From DASUNQ01 sp035536455 (GTDB lineage Bacteria; Acidobacteriota; Thermoanaerobaculia; Multivoradales; UBA5704), in the NCBI GenBank assembly GCA_035536455.1, contig DATLOC010000030.1, positions 1 through 64,000 of the forward strand: 64,000 bases of DNA, in the 5' to 3' direction. Made by a program: the position numbers and the translations under genes. The notes under the pieces were generated by a model. It did not search any database, was not told where the DNA came from, and was given only the letters and a program-made list of their open reading frames with translations. This document shows positions 16,851 to 24,522 of the stretch, one piece after another (the first letter of the stretch is position 1; each line of letters begins with the position of its first letter).

Positions 16851-18065
16851 GTGATCACCGCCCTCGCGCGCCTTGCGCCGCCGCTCGCCGCGTTTCTCGC
16901 GATGGTGAGCTACGCTGCGCAGGAGGTCTCCGCCGCCTCGGCGGCCGAGACTTCGGCCCTTGCTTTCTACGCCACTGTGCTGCTCTTGGCGGTGGCGGCG
17001 CTGGCGCGGCCGGGCGCCGCGGAGGCGCTGCTCGGGAGCGTCCTGGCGGCGGCCGCCGTCTGGGTGCTGCCGCACGGGCCGCTGCGTGAGGGGACGGTGG
17101 CGGCGCTCGTCGTCGCGCTCTTCGCGATCGCGGCGGCGCGGCGGCTGGCGGCCGAGCGCGGCCGCGGCACCCTGCGGCTCGACGTGGCGCTGCCGCTGGC
17201 GCTCGGCGCCCAGGCGCTGCTGCGCAGCGTCGTGCTCCTGCCGCCGCAGCTCGGCGACCTCGGCTGGCGGACGCCGGTCATCCTGCTCGTGCTGCCGGCG
17301 GCGGCGGCGGCGGCCATGACCGCGATCGCGCGGCGGCTGGGGACGGCGCCGGCGCTGCTGGCCGGCGGCGTCGCCGCCCTCGCCGGGCCGGGGTGGAACG
17401 TCAAGACGACGCTCGCTCTCCTCGCCGTCGCGGCGGCGGCGCTGCTGCTGCCGCGCCGCTGGCTGCCGCCGGCCCGCTTCCCCGCCGGGCGCCGGCCCGC
17501 GCTGCGGGCGCTCGGCGCGGCCGTCGCCGCGCTCCTCGTCGTCGCGGCCCTGCTCGCCGCGCCGCCCTGGCTGCGCGCCGAGCCGGCCGCGGCGCTCCTC
17601 CGCGTCCCCGCCCTGCCGCGCCCCTCCGCCGCGCCGCTGCCGGGCGACGTGACGCTCGCCGCCGCGAGCCCGGTCTGGGAGGCGGCCCTCCCGCCCGCGA
17701 GGTTCCGCGCCCGCACCGTCGTCCTCGACTCGACCCTCGCCAACTCGGCGCCCCTGCCGCGCGGCGCGCGCGTCGCCACCGTCACGCTGCGCGACCTCGC
17801 CGGCTCCCTGCACGGCTTTCCTGTGCGCGCCGGCATCGATACCGGCGAGTGGGCCGCCGGCCGGGCGGACGTCGCGGCGGGACTCCGCGCCGGCGCGCCG
17901 GAGCCCTGGCTCTCCTGGGTCGTCGGCGACTACATGGCCCGGCGCTACCGCGCGCGGTGGACGTTCCCGGTCGCGGTCGCTCCGACCTCCCTGCGGATTG
18001 AGCGCGACCCGGCGCTGCCGCCGGAGGTGATCCTGTCGATTCATCACTTGGAGCTGCGCCCCTGA
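16851..18065 (+). CDS. Polytopic membrane protein of the polysaccharide cluster, unknown
   Basis: 404 residues. About eight or nine hydrophobic segments are packed in residues 1-245 ('AFYATVLLLAVAALA', 'LLGSVLAAAAVWVL', 'VILLVLPAAAAAAM', 'AAVAALLVVAALLA'), followed by a ~150-residue hydrophilic C-terminal domain ending 'EVILSIHHLELRP', likely extracytoplasmic and beta-rich. I do not recognise a family. It starts 63 bases from the divergent serS and its stop overlaps the next glycosyltransferase gene, so it probably acts with the exported polysaccharide, for example in assembly, polymerisation or sensing. Confidence 0.6.
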   Translation: MITALARLAPPLAAFLAMVSYAAQEVSAASAAETSALAFYATVLLLAVAALARPGAAEALLGSVLAAAAVWVLPHGPLREGTVAALVVALFAIAAARRLAAERGRGTLRLDVALPLALGAQALLRSVVLLPPQLGDLGWRTPVILLVLPAAAAAAMTAIARRLGTAPALLAGGVAALAGPGWNVKTTLALLAVAAAALLLPRRWLPPARFPAGRRPALRALGAAVAALLVVAALLAAPPWLRAEPAAALLRVPALPRPSAAPLPGDVTLAAASPVWEAALPPARFRARTVVLDSTLANSAPLPRGARVATVTLRDLAGSLHGFPVRAGIDTGEWAAGRADVAAGLRAGAPEPWLSWVVGDYMARRYRARWTFPVAVAPTSLRIERDPALPPEVILSIHHLELRP

Positions 18066-20203
18066 CCTCTCTCCTGCCGCTGGCGCCCGGCGATCCGTTC
18101 CGCGGCACCCTCGTCCTCCTCCCGTTCCTCCTCGCCGGCTTCTACTGGCTGCAGCGCGCGGTGCGGGCGCGCGGCGGGCGCCGGCTGGCGCCCGCGGGGA
18201 CGATCGGCGAGCTCGCCGCCCTCGCGCTCCTGGTCGCCGCTGCCCTGGCGCGCCCGCACCTCGGCCTCGCCGCCGCCGAGCCGGTGCTGGCCGCCGGCCT
18301 CGCGCTCGTCCTCGCCCACCGCGTCGCCCGCCAGCTCCTGGCGGCGCGGCCGCTGCTGGGGCGCGGCGAGTCGCCGCGCCGCCCGTCGCCGGTCTTCTTC
18401 GCCCTGCCGCTCCTCGCCTACCTCGCGCTCGTCCCCTGGTCAGCCGCGCGCCGCCAGCCGGACGGCGACGAGCCGTTCTACCTCCTCATCACCCACAGCC
18501 TGGTCCACGACCGCGACGCCGACCTGGCGAACGACTACGCCGGCGCGAGCTGGCGGGCGTTCATGGACCGGCCGCTCGAGCCGCAGCCCGGCGATCCGGT
18601 CGGCCCGCGCGGCCAGCGCTACTCGCGCCACAACGAGCTGCTGCCGATGGCGCTCGCTCCCGCCTACGCGGTCGGCGGGAAGCTCGGCGCGCTGGCGACG
18701 ATGGCGGCCTTCGCCGCCGCCCTCGCCTGGACGACGCTGCGCCTCTCCCGCCACTACCTGCCGGGCCGGCCGGGAGCGGCCCTCGCCGCCTATGCGCTCG
18801 TCGCCTTCACCCCGCCGCTGCTGCTCTACGCGCACCAGGTCTGGGTCGAGGTGCCGGCGGCGCTGCTGGCGATGCTGGCGCTCGACCGCATCGGCAGCGC
18901 CGGCGGCCGCCCCTGGCGCCGCCGCGACTGGCTCGGCATCGGCCTGCCGATCCTCCTGCTGCCGCTGCTCAAGATCCGCTTCATGCTCGTCGCCCTACCG
19001 CTCCTCTTCCTCGCCGGGTGGCGCTCGGGGCGGCCGCGCGGGCCGGTGCTCGCGCTCGGTGCGCTGCTCGCCGCGGTCGGGGGCGGCATCCTCGTCTACA
19101 ACCACTTCCATTTCGGCAACCCGCTCAAGATCCACACCCTGGACGAGCTGGAGCCGACGCGCTACGGCGCGCTCGACTACCTGCTCGGCGGGCTCGGTCT
19201 CTTCTTCGACGCCGGCTTCGGTCTCTTCGCCGCGGCGCCGCTCTGGCTCCTGCTACTGCCGGCGGCTGTCCTGCTCGCCCGCCGAGGCCGGCCGCTCCTC
19301 GCCGACCTCGCGGTGCTCGTCCTGCCCTACCTCCTCCTGGTGCTGCCGCGGCCGGAGTGGTACGGCGGCTGGTCGCCGCCCTTCCGCTACGCGCTGGTTG
19401 CGCTGCCGCTCCTGGGGATCGCGGCGGCCTCGCTCTTCGACCAACGCCGGCGCGCCGGCGCCCGCTTCCTCCTCGCCGGGCTGGGCGCGCTGACCCTGGT
19501 GCTGGCGCTCCTCTGGATCGCCGTCCCCGGCTGGACCTACAACTTCGCGCACGGCCGCACCTACCTGCTCGACCACCTCGGCGAGCGGCTCGGCGCCGAC
19601 GTGGCGCGCCTCTTCCCCAGCTCGGTGCGGCCGCGCCCCGCCACCTGGCTCTGGCCGCTCGCGGCGGCGGTCGCCGTGCCGGCGCTCTGGGCCTGGCGCG
19701 GCAGTCGGCGGACGTCGAAGCTCGCCGGCGCCGCCGCCGGGGTCACCGCCCTCCTCCTCGCGACCGCCGCCCTGCCGCCCCTCGCCGCGCGCCTGCCGAC
19801 GCGCACGGTGGAGATCGAGGACCCGCAGGTGGAGAAGAGCGGCGGCCACCTGTACCCCGAGCTCTGGGTGATCGAGCGCACCCGCTACCGCGGCGGCTGG
19901 GTGCTACGCGTCGGCGAGCGGCTGGCGGCGCCGGTCGTCCCCGGCGGCCGCCGCGCGCGCATCGCCCTCGACGCCGAGTTCATCCGCAACCAGCCGGTCC
20001 CCTTCGCGCTTGACGTGCGCGCCGGCGGCAAGCACCTAGCCACCTGGCGGCCGGCGCGCGCCCGCGTCCGCGAGCGGCTGGAGCTCGGGCCCTTCGACTG
20101 GCCGGCGGGGGAGCCGCTGGTGCTCGAAGCCTTCGGCCCGCACCCGCCGGGGCCGCTCAACGGCGTGCTGCTCGACCGGGTGGAGCTCGACTGGGTGGAC
20201 TAG
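18062..20203 (+). CDS. GT-C family membrane glycosyltransferase, apparent CTG start
   Basis: About 713 residues with a dozen hydrophobic segments. The first periplasmic loop has 'PDGDEPFYLLITHSLVHDRD', the acidic D-x-D/E motif typical of GT-C enzymes that use polyprenyl-phosphate sugars (Dpm-mannosyltransferase/ArnT-like), followed by 'GQRYSRHNELLPMALAPAYA'. The C-terminal ~150 residues are an extracytoplasmic beta domain. The first standard start is GTG 18161, but the 33 codons before it encode a clean transmembrane helix ('LVLLPFLLAGFYWLQ') preceded by CTG at 18062, which overlaps the upstream stop (CTGA). I therefore place the start at the CTG. The enzyme should add a sugar on the outer face of the membrane. 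Confidence 0.75.
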   Translation: MTSLLPLAPGDPFRGTLVLLPFLLAGFYWLQRAVRARGGRRLAPAGTIGELAALALLVAAALARPHLGLAAAEPVLAAGLALVLAHRVARQLLAARPLLGRGESPRRPSPVFFALPLLAYLALVPWSAARRQPDGDEPFYLLITHSLVHDRDADLANDYAGASWRAFMDRPLEPQPGDPVGPRGQRYSRHNELLPMALAPAYAVGGKLGALATMAAFAAALAWTTLRLSRHYLPGRPGAALAAYALVAFTPPLLLYAHQVWVEVPAALLAMLALDRIGSAGGRPWRRRDWLGIGLPILLLPLLKIRFMLVALPLLFLAGWRSGRPRGPVLALGALLAAVGGGILVYNHFHFGNPLKIHTLDELEPTRYGALDYLLGGLGLFFDAGFGLFAAAPLWLLLLPAAVLLARRGRPLLADLAVLVLPYLLLVLPRPEWYGGWSPPFRYALVALPLLGIAAASLFDQRRRAGARFLLAGLGALTLVLALLWIAVPGWTYNFAHGRTYLLDHLGERLGADVARLFPSSVRPRPATWLWPLAAAVAVPALWAWRGSRRTSKLAGAAAGVTALLLATAALPPLAARLPTRTVEIEDPQVEKSGGHLYPELWVIERTRYRGGWVLRVGERLAAPVVPGGRRARIALDAEFIRNQPVPFALDVRAGGKHLATWRPARARVRERLELGPFDWPAGEPLVLEAFGPHPPGPLNGVLLDRVELDWVD

Positions 20204-21204
20204 TGCCCCGTCATCCTGAGCGAAGCGAAGGATCTGGGCGGGGGAAAGCTACCGACCTCGTCGCGGTCGTCCCGACTCTCGGCGCAAGCCCCCACCTCGC
20301 CGAGTGCCTTATGGCGCTGCGGGGCCAAGAAGGAGTCGCTATCGAAGTCGTCCTCGTTGACCAGAGCGCGTCGGGTGTCGGGGAGGTCGCCGGCCTCGCG
20401 GATCGCGTCCTCCGCCCCGGCCGCAACCTCGGCTTTGCCGCCGGCACGAACCTCGGCTTGCAAGCCGCGGACGCCGCCGCGGAATGGCTCGCCACCGTCA
20501 ACGACGATGCCGTCGTCGAGCCCGGCTGGGCCGCCTCCCTGATCGCCACCCTCACCCAGCAAGCCAACTCCGCGGCGGCGCAAGGCGTAAACGTGCGCCT
20601 AGACGACCCCGCCGTCGCCGACGGCTGGGGCCTTACCTGGAATCGCCGCTGGCAGGCCGTGCAGCTCGGCCACGGCAAGCCGCCGCCCCCCGCAGCCGAC
20701 CCGCCACGCGAGGTCTTTGGCGTCTCGGCCACCGCCGCCGTCTACCGCCACGCCGCCCTCGCCGCCGTCGCCCTTCCGAACGGCGATGTGTTCGACTCCC
20801 GCCTCGGCTCCTGGTACGAGGACGCCGACCTCGCCTGCCGGCTGCGCGCCACCGGCTGGAGCGCACTGTCGGTGCCGGCGGCGCGGGCGCGCCACGCGGG
20901 CTCTGCGACCGGCGCGCGCGGCGCCGCCTCCGCGCGCCGCCGCTGGGTGGCGGTCTACGCCAACCGCCACTTGGTGCTCGCGCGCCTCCTCGGCGGCGGC
21001 TACTGGCCGCGCCTGCCGGCGCTCCTCGCCCGCGACCTCCTCGACCTCCTGCGCGCCGCCCTCGCCGCCGACCCGTCGCGCCTCGCCGGCATCCCCGCCG
21101 GCTGGCTGCGCGCCGCGCGGCGCCTCCCGGCCTTCGCGCGCCGCGGCCGCCCGGCGCCGCCGCTCGCCGAGGTCGAGCGGCTGCGGGTACGCTCTCGGGA
21201 GTGA
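20203..21204 (+). CDS. GT2 family glycosyltransferase
   Basis: 333 residues of the GT-A fold: 'VAVVPTLGASPHLAECLMAL', 'VVLVDQSASGVG', 'RPGRNLGFAAGTNLG', 'WLATVNDDAVVEPGW' (DDA in place of DxD), 'VFGVSATAAVYRHAAL' and 'SWYEDADLACRLRATGW', the WyEDxDlxxRlr signature of rhamnosyl- and related GT2 enzymes. The GTG start overlaps the upstream stop. The first ~15 codons are not enzyme sequence but a dispersed repeat (see 20209-20236), reading 'RHPERSEGSG', so the natural start may have been lost or displaced. First of three tandem GT2 genes. Confidence 0.85.
   Translation: MPRHPERSEGSGRGKATDLVAVVPTLGASPHLAECLMALRGQEGVAIEVVLVDQSASGVGEVAGLADRVLRPGRNLGFAAGTNLGLQAADAAAEWLATVNDDAVVEPGWAASLIATLTQQANSAAAQGVNVRLDDPAVADGWGLTWNRRWQAVQLGHGKPPPPAADPPREVFGVSATAAVYRHAALAAVALPNGDVFDSRLGSWYEDADLACRLRATGWSALSVPAARARHAGSATGARGAASARRRWVAVYANRHLVLARLLGGGYWPRLPALLARDLLDLLRAALAADPSRLAGIPAGWLRAARRLPAFARRGRPAPPLAEVERLRVRSRE
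20209..20236. repeat. Dispersed HPERSEGS-type repeat at the start of a GT2 gene
   Basis: The 28-base tract contains GAGCGAAGCGAAGGATCT and translates as RHPERSEGSG. I recognise this short sequence as a dispersed, REP-like element seen in many GC-rich environmental genomes, usually in intergenic gaps. Here it is squeezed between two overlapping genes and read as N-terminal codons. Only one copy is seen in the window. Confidence 0.55.
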
Positions 21205-22130
21205 CGGAGCCACTCCTCAGCGGCGTCGTCGTCCACTGGCGCAACGAAGAGCACCTCGCCGAGCTGCTGGCCGCCTGGCCGCGCGACCCGCGCTTCGAGC
21301 TGATCGTCGTGGACAACGGCTCGGAACCGCCGCTCGCCGCCGCGGCGCCGGTGCGCCTTCTCGCCCCCGGCCGCAACCTCGGTTTCGCCGGCGGCGCCAA
21401 CGCCGGGGTCGCGGCGGCTCGCGCGCCGCTCGTGCTGCTGCTCAACCCGGACGCGGTGCCCGAGCCGGGGGCGCTGGAGGCGCTGCTCGACGGCTTCGCC
21501 GCCCACCCGGAGGCCGCCGGCCTTGCGCCGCGCCTCGCCGGCCCGGACGGCACGCCGCAGCACGCCTGGCAGCTCCGCCGCCTCCCCGCCGCCCGCGAGG
21601 TCTTCCTCCAGGTCTTCCTCGTGCGGCCGCCGACCGGCGAGCGCCGCGAGCTGCCGGCCGGCGCGCCGGTCGAGCAACCGGCGGCGGCGGCCCTGGCGCT
21701 GCGGCGCGAAGCGCTCGCCGCGGCCGGCGGGCTCGACCCGGGCTTCCACCCCGCCTGGTTCGAGGACGTGGACCTCGCCCGCCGCCTGCGCGCCGCCGGC
21801 CTCTCCGTCCTCTACTGGCCGGCCGCGCGATTTCGCCACCACCTCGCCGGCACCCTCCCGCGCCTGGGCTACGGTCCCTTCCTCTGGATCTACAACCGGA
21901 ACCTCGTGCGCTACCTCCGCAAGCACCACGGCCGCGCCTGGGCGGCGGCGGCGCGCGCCGCGCTGCCGCTCGGCATGGCGCTGCGGATCGCCTTGCTGCC
22001 GCTGCGCAAGCCGCGGCGCGCGGCGACCCGGCGGGAGGCCGCGCGCGGCCTCCTTGGCGTCGCCGCCGGCGCGCTCAGCGGCTGGCGCCGGCCGCGGCGG
22101 CTGGCGGCGGAGTGGGGTGAGCCGGGATGA
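21201..22130 (+). CDS. GT2 family glycosyltransferase
   Basis: 309 residues, GTG start in a GTGA overlap. Motifs in order: 'SGVVVHWRNEEHLAELLAAW', 'ELIVVDNGSEPP', 'APGRNLGFAGGANAGVAAA', 'VLLLNPDAVPEPGALEAL' and 'HPAWFEDVDLARRLRAAGLS'. This is the rhamnosyltransferase-like GT2 layout (NPDA as metal/nucleotide site, WFEDvDLxxRl as the acceptor-side motif). A C-terminal basic amphipathic segment probably contacts the membrane. Shorter than the first GT2 at its N-terminus, and collinear with its neighbours. Confidence 0.88.
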   Translation: MTEPLLSGVVVHWRNEEHLAELLAAWPRDPRFELIVVDNGSEPPLAAAAPVRLLAPGRNLGFAGGANAGVAAARAPLVLLLNPDAVPEPGALEALLDGFAAHPEAAGLAPRLAGPDGTPQHAWQLRRLPAAREVFLQVFLVRPPTGERRELPAGAPVEQPAAAALALRREALAAAGGLDPGFHPAWFEDVDLARRLRAAGLSVLYWPAARFRHHLAGTLPRLGYGPFLWIYNRNLVRYLRKHHGRAWAAAARAALPLGMALRIALLPLRKPRRAATRREAARGLLGVAAGALSGWRRPRRLAAEWGEPG

Positions 22131-23125
22131 CAGCGCTCGTCGCCGTCTGCATCGTCACCCACGACTCAGCGGACGACCTCCCCGCTTGCCTCGCCGCCGT
22201 CGGCGCCCTCGACCACCGGCCGCTCGAGCTGGTGATCGTCGATTGCGCCAGCCGCGACGGCAGCCTCGAGCGGGCGCGGGCGACCGCGCCGGCCGGCATC
22301 CCGATCACCGCCGTCCAGCTCGCCGACAACCGCGGCTTCGCCGGCGGCATGAACGAGGCCCTGGCGCGCACCACTGCCCCCTTCGTCCTCACCCTCAACG
22401 CCGACGCCCGCCCGCGGCCGCCGTTCGTGAGCCGCCTCCTGGCGCGCCTCGACGCGCCGCTCCCGGGCGGCACCCGCGCCGCCGCCGCCGCCGGCCGCCT
22501 CCTCCGCCCCGCGGACGGGGGAGCGCCGCACCTCGACGCCTGCGGCATGCGCTTCTCCCCGGCCTGGCGCCACTTCGACCGCGGCTCGGGCGAGCCCGAC
22601 CGCGGCCAGTACGCCCTCCCCGAGCGCGTCTTCGGCGCCACCGGCGCCGCTTCGCTCTTCCGCCGCGAGGCGCTCCTCGACGCGGCGGTGGACGGCGAGG
22701 TCTTCGACCCGCGCTTCCACTCCTTCCGCGAGGATGCCGAGCTCTGCTTCCGCCTGCGCGAGCGCGGCTGGGAGGTGCTCTACGAGCCGGAGGCCGTGGC
22801 CGAGCACCGCCGGCGGGTCCTCCCCGAGCGCCGCGCCGCGCTGCCGCCGGCCGTCAACCTCCACTCGCTCAAGAACCGCTACCTCCTCCGCCTCTACCAC
22901 CAGACCGCCGGCAACTTCCTCTGGACCCTGCCGTTCACGCTGGCGCGCGACCTCCTCGCCTTCGGCTACGTCCTCTTCCGCGAGCGCTCGTCGCTGCCCG
23001 CCTACGCCTGGCTCTGGCGCCACCGGCGCGAGCTCCTCGCCCGGCGGCGCGCCATCCAGGCCCGACGTCGCACACCGTCGCGGGCGATCGACCGCTGGTT
23101 CCTGCGCGTGGGGGAGCCGCTGTGA
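22127..23125 (+). CDS. GT2 family glycosyltransferase
   Basis: 332 residues, ATGA overlap with the preceding gene. 'VAVCIVTHDSADDLPACLAA', 'ELVIVDCASRDGSLERA', 'LADNRGFAGGMNEALART', 'VLTLNADARPRPPFVSRLL', 'FGATGAASLFRREALLD' and 'FHSFREDAELCFRLRERGWE' give the same enzyme class as the two upstream genes, but with FREDaELcfRl in the acceptor motif, so it is likely to add a different residue. The C-terminal ~90 residues contain one hydrophobic stretch ('NFLWTLPFTLARDLLAFGYV'). Confidence 0.88.
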   Translation: MTALVAVCIVTHDSADDLPACLAAVGALDHRPLELVIVDCASRDGSLERARATAPAGIPITAVQLADNRGFAGGMNEALARTTAPFVLTLNADARPRPPFVSRLLARLDAPLPGGTRAAAAAGRLLRPADGGAPHLDACGMRFSPAWRHFDRGSGEPDRGQYALPERVFGATGAASLFRREALLDAAVDGEVFDPRFHSFREDAELCFRLRERGWEVLYEPEAVAEHRRRVLPERRAALPPAVNLHSLKNRYLLRLYHQTAGNFLWTLPFTLARDLLAFGYVLFRERSSLPAYAWLWRHRRELLARRRAIQARRRTPSRAIDRWFLRVGEPL

Positions 23126-24246
23126 CCGCCGAGCGCCCTCTCCGCGTCGCCCTCCTCGGCAGCCGCGGCATCCCCGCGCGCTACGGCGGCTACGAGACGC
23201 TGATGGAGGAGCTCGCCGCCCGCCTCGCCGCGCGCGGCTTCGAGGTCACCGTCTACTGCCGCTCGCACACGACACCGCCGGGCCTTGCCCGCTACCGCGG
23301 CGCCGCGCTCGTCGTCCTGCCGACCGTGCGCACCAAGCACCTCGACACGCCGGTCCACACCTTCCTCTCCTGCCTCCACGCCGCCGGCCGCGGCTACGAC
23401 GCGGCGCTCCTCGTCAACTCCGCCAACGCTCTCTTCGTGCCGCTCCTCCGCCTCGGCGGCGTGCCGGTCGCCCTCCACGTCGACGGCATCGAAAAGCGGC
23501 GCGCCAAGTGGGGTCCGCTCGGCCGCTTCGTCTACGCCGCCTCCGAGCGCCTCGCCTGCGTCCTGCCCGACACCCTCGTCACCGACGCCGAGGTCATCCG
23601 CCGCCACTACCTCGACCGCTACGGCGCCGACTCCGTCCCCATCGCCTACGGCGTCGACCCGCGCCCCCCGGCCGAAGAAGGCATCCTCGCCCGCCTCGGC
23701 CTCCGCCCGCGCGGCTACTTCCTCTACGTCAGCCGCTTCGAGCCCGAGAACAACCCCGACAAAGTCGCCGAGGCCTACCGCGCCGCCGGCGGCGACCTCC
23801 CCCTCGTCATGGTCGGCACCGCCCCCTACGCCGCCCCCTTCATCCGCTCCTTCACCGAAGGCGCCGACCCCCGCATCCAGTTCCCCGGCCCCATTTACGG
23901 AGACGGCTACCGCGAGCTCCTCACGAACGCCCTCGCCTACATCCACGCCACCGAAGTAGGCGGCACCCACCCCGCCCTAGTCGAAGCCATGGGCTACGGC
24001 AACTGCGTCCTGGTCAACGACACCCCCGAAAACCGCGAGGTGGCCGGCGAAGCCGCGATCTACTTCCAAGCCCACGATCCCGCCACCCTCACCGCCGCCC
24101 TGGACCGCGTCCGCACCGACCCCACCACCGCCCGCGCGCTCGGCGCCCAAGCCGCCGCCCGCGCCGCCGCCCTCTACAACTGGGACCGAGTCACCGACCA
24201 GTACGCCGCACTCTTCCGCCGCTTGGCCCCCCGGGCACCACGGTAG
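23122..24246 (+). CDS. GT4 family glycosyltransferase (DUF1972-type rhamnosyltransferase-like)
   Basis: 374 residues, GTG start in a GTGA overlap. The N-terminal Rossmann domain begins 'LRVALLGSRGIPARYGGYET', the hallmark of the DUF1972/glycosyl transferase group 1 family, with 'HVDGIEKRRAKWG'. The C-terminal half carries 'YFLYVSRFEPENNPDKVAEA' and 'IHATEVGGTHPALVEAMGYG', the E-x7-E nucleotide-sugar binding region of GT4 enzymes. It likely transfers the sugar that follows the primer sugar in the repeat unit. Last gene before an inverted-repeat element. Confidence 0.9.
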   Translation: MTAERPLRVALLGSRGIPARYGGYETLMEELAARLAARGFEVTVYCRSHTTPPGLARYRGAALVVLPTVRTKHLDTPVHTFLSCLHAAGRGYDAALLVNSANALFVPLLRLGGVPVALHVDGIEKRRAKWGPLGRFVYAASERLACVLPDTLVTDAEVIRRHYLDRYGADSVPIAYGVDPRPPAEEGILARLGLRPRGYFLYVSRFEPENNPDKVAEAYRAAGGDLPLVMVGTAPYAAPFIRSFTEGADPRIQFPGPIYGDGYRELLTNALAYIHATEVGGTHPALVEAMGYGNCVLVNDTPENREVAGEAAIYFQAHDPATLTAALDRVRTDPTTARALGAQAAARAAALYNWDRVTDQYAALFRRLAPRAPR

Positions 24247-24408
24247 CGGGGTAGGCGGGGTGCTCCGCCGGGGAGCTCTTCGCAAGCGCCGGCAACGCCC
24301 GCCGCAGTCCTCATCCGACCAAGCGCGCAGCGAAGCGCAGGCGCGCGCCACCCTCCAAAGTCCACAAAGCGCGCGCCGGTCCCCGGCGGAGCACCCCGCC
24401 TACCCCGC
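24246..24408. repeat. 163-bp element with 29-bp perfect terminal inverted repeats
   Basis: Bases 24246-24274 and 24380-24408 are perfect reverse complements over 29 bases (outer end GCGGGGTAGGCGGGG, inner end CTCCGCCGGGGA). The ~105-base interior contains further GC-rich self-complementary pieces (GGCGCGCGC near 24341 and GCGCGCGCC near 24369). It begins at the last base of the GT4 stop codon. This could be a large terminator/cruciform, or a non-autonomous MITE or REP-type insertion. No target duplication is obvious. Confidence 0.7.
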
Positions 24409-24472
24409 GGTGGCCACGCGACTCGCCGGCCCCGCCCCCCCGCCCCCCAAACGCCCAGACCGACAAATACGT

Positions 24473-24478
24473 TAGAAT
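24473..24478 (+). promoter_or_regulatory. Possible promoter -10 for the sugar phosphotransferase gene
   Basis: TAGAAT sits in the only AT-rich stretch between the inverted-repeat element and the ATG at 24523. The 114 bases after the element otherwise contain a C-rich tract (~24430-24450) and no reading frame I can support. No -35 consensus is seen. Confidence 0.35.
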
Positions 24479-24522
24479 CAATACAGTGAGAGTGGCTGCA
24501 GTAGGCCCCTGATTTAACTTTC

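Noticed and set aside
16788..18047. In-frame extension of serS upstream of ATG 16787
   Set aside because: The extra residues are Arg/Gly/Gln-rich, lie antisense to a membrane protein gene, and SerRS starts naturally at MLSREL.
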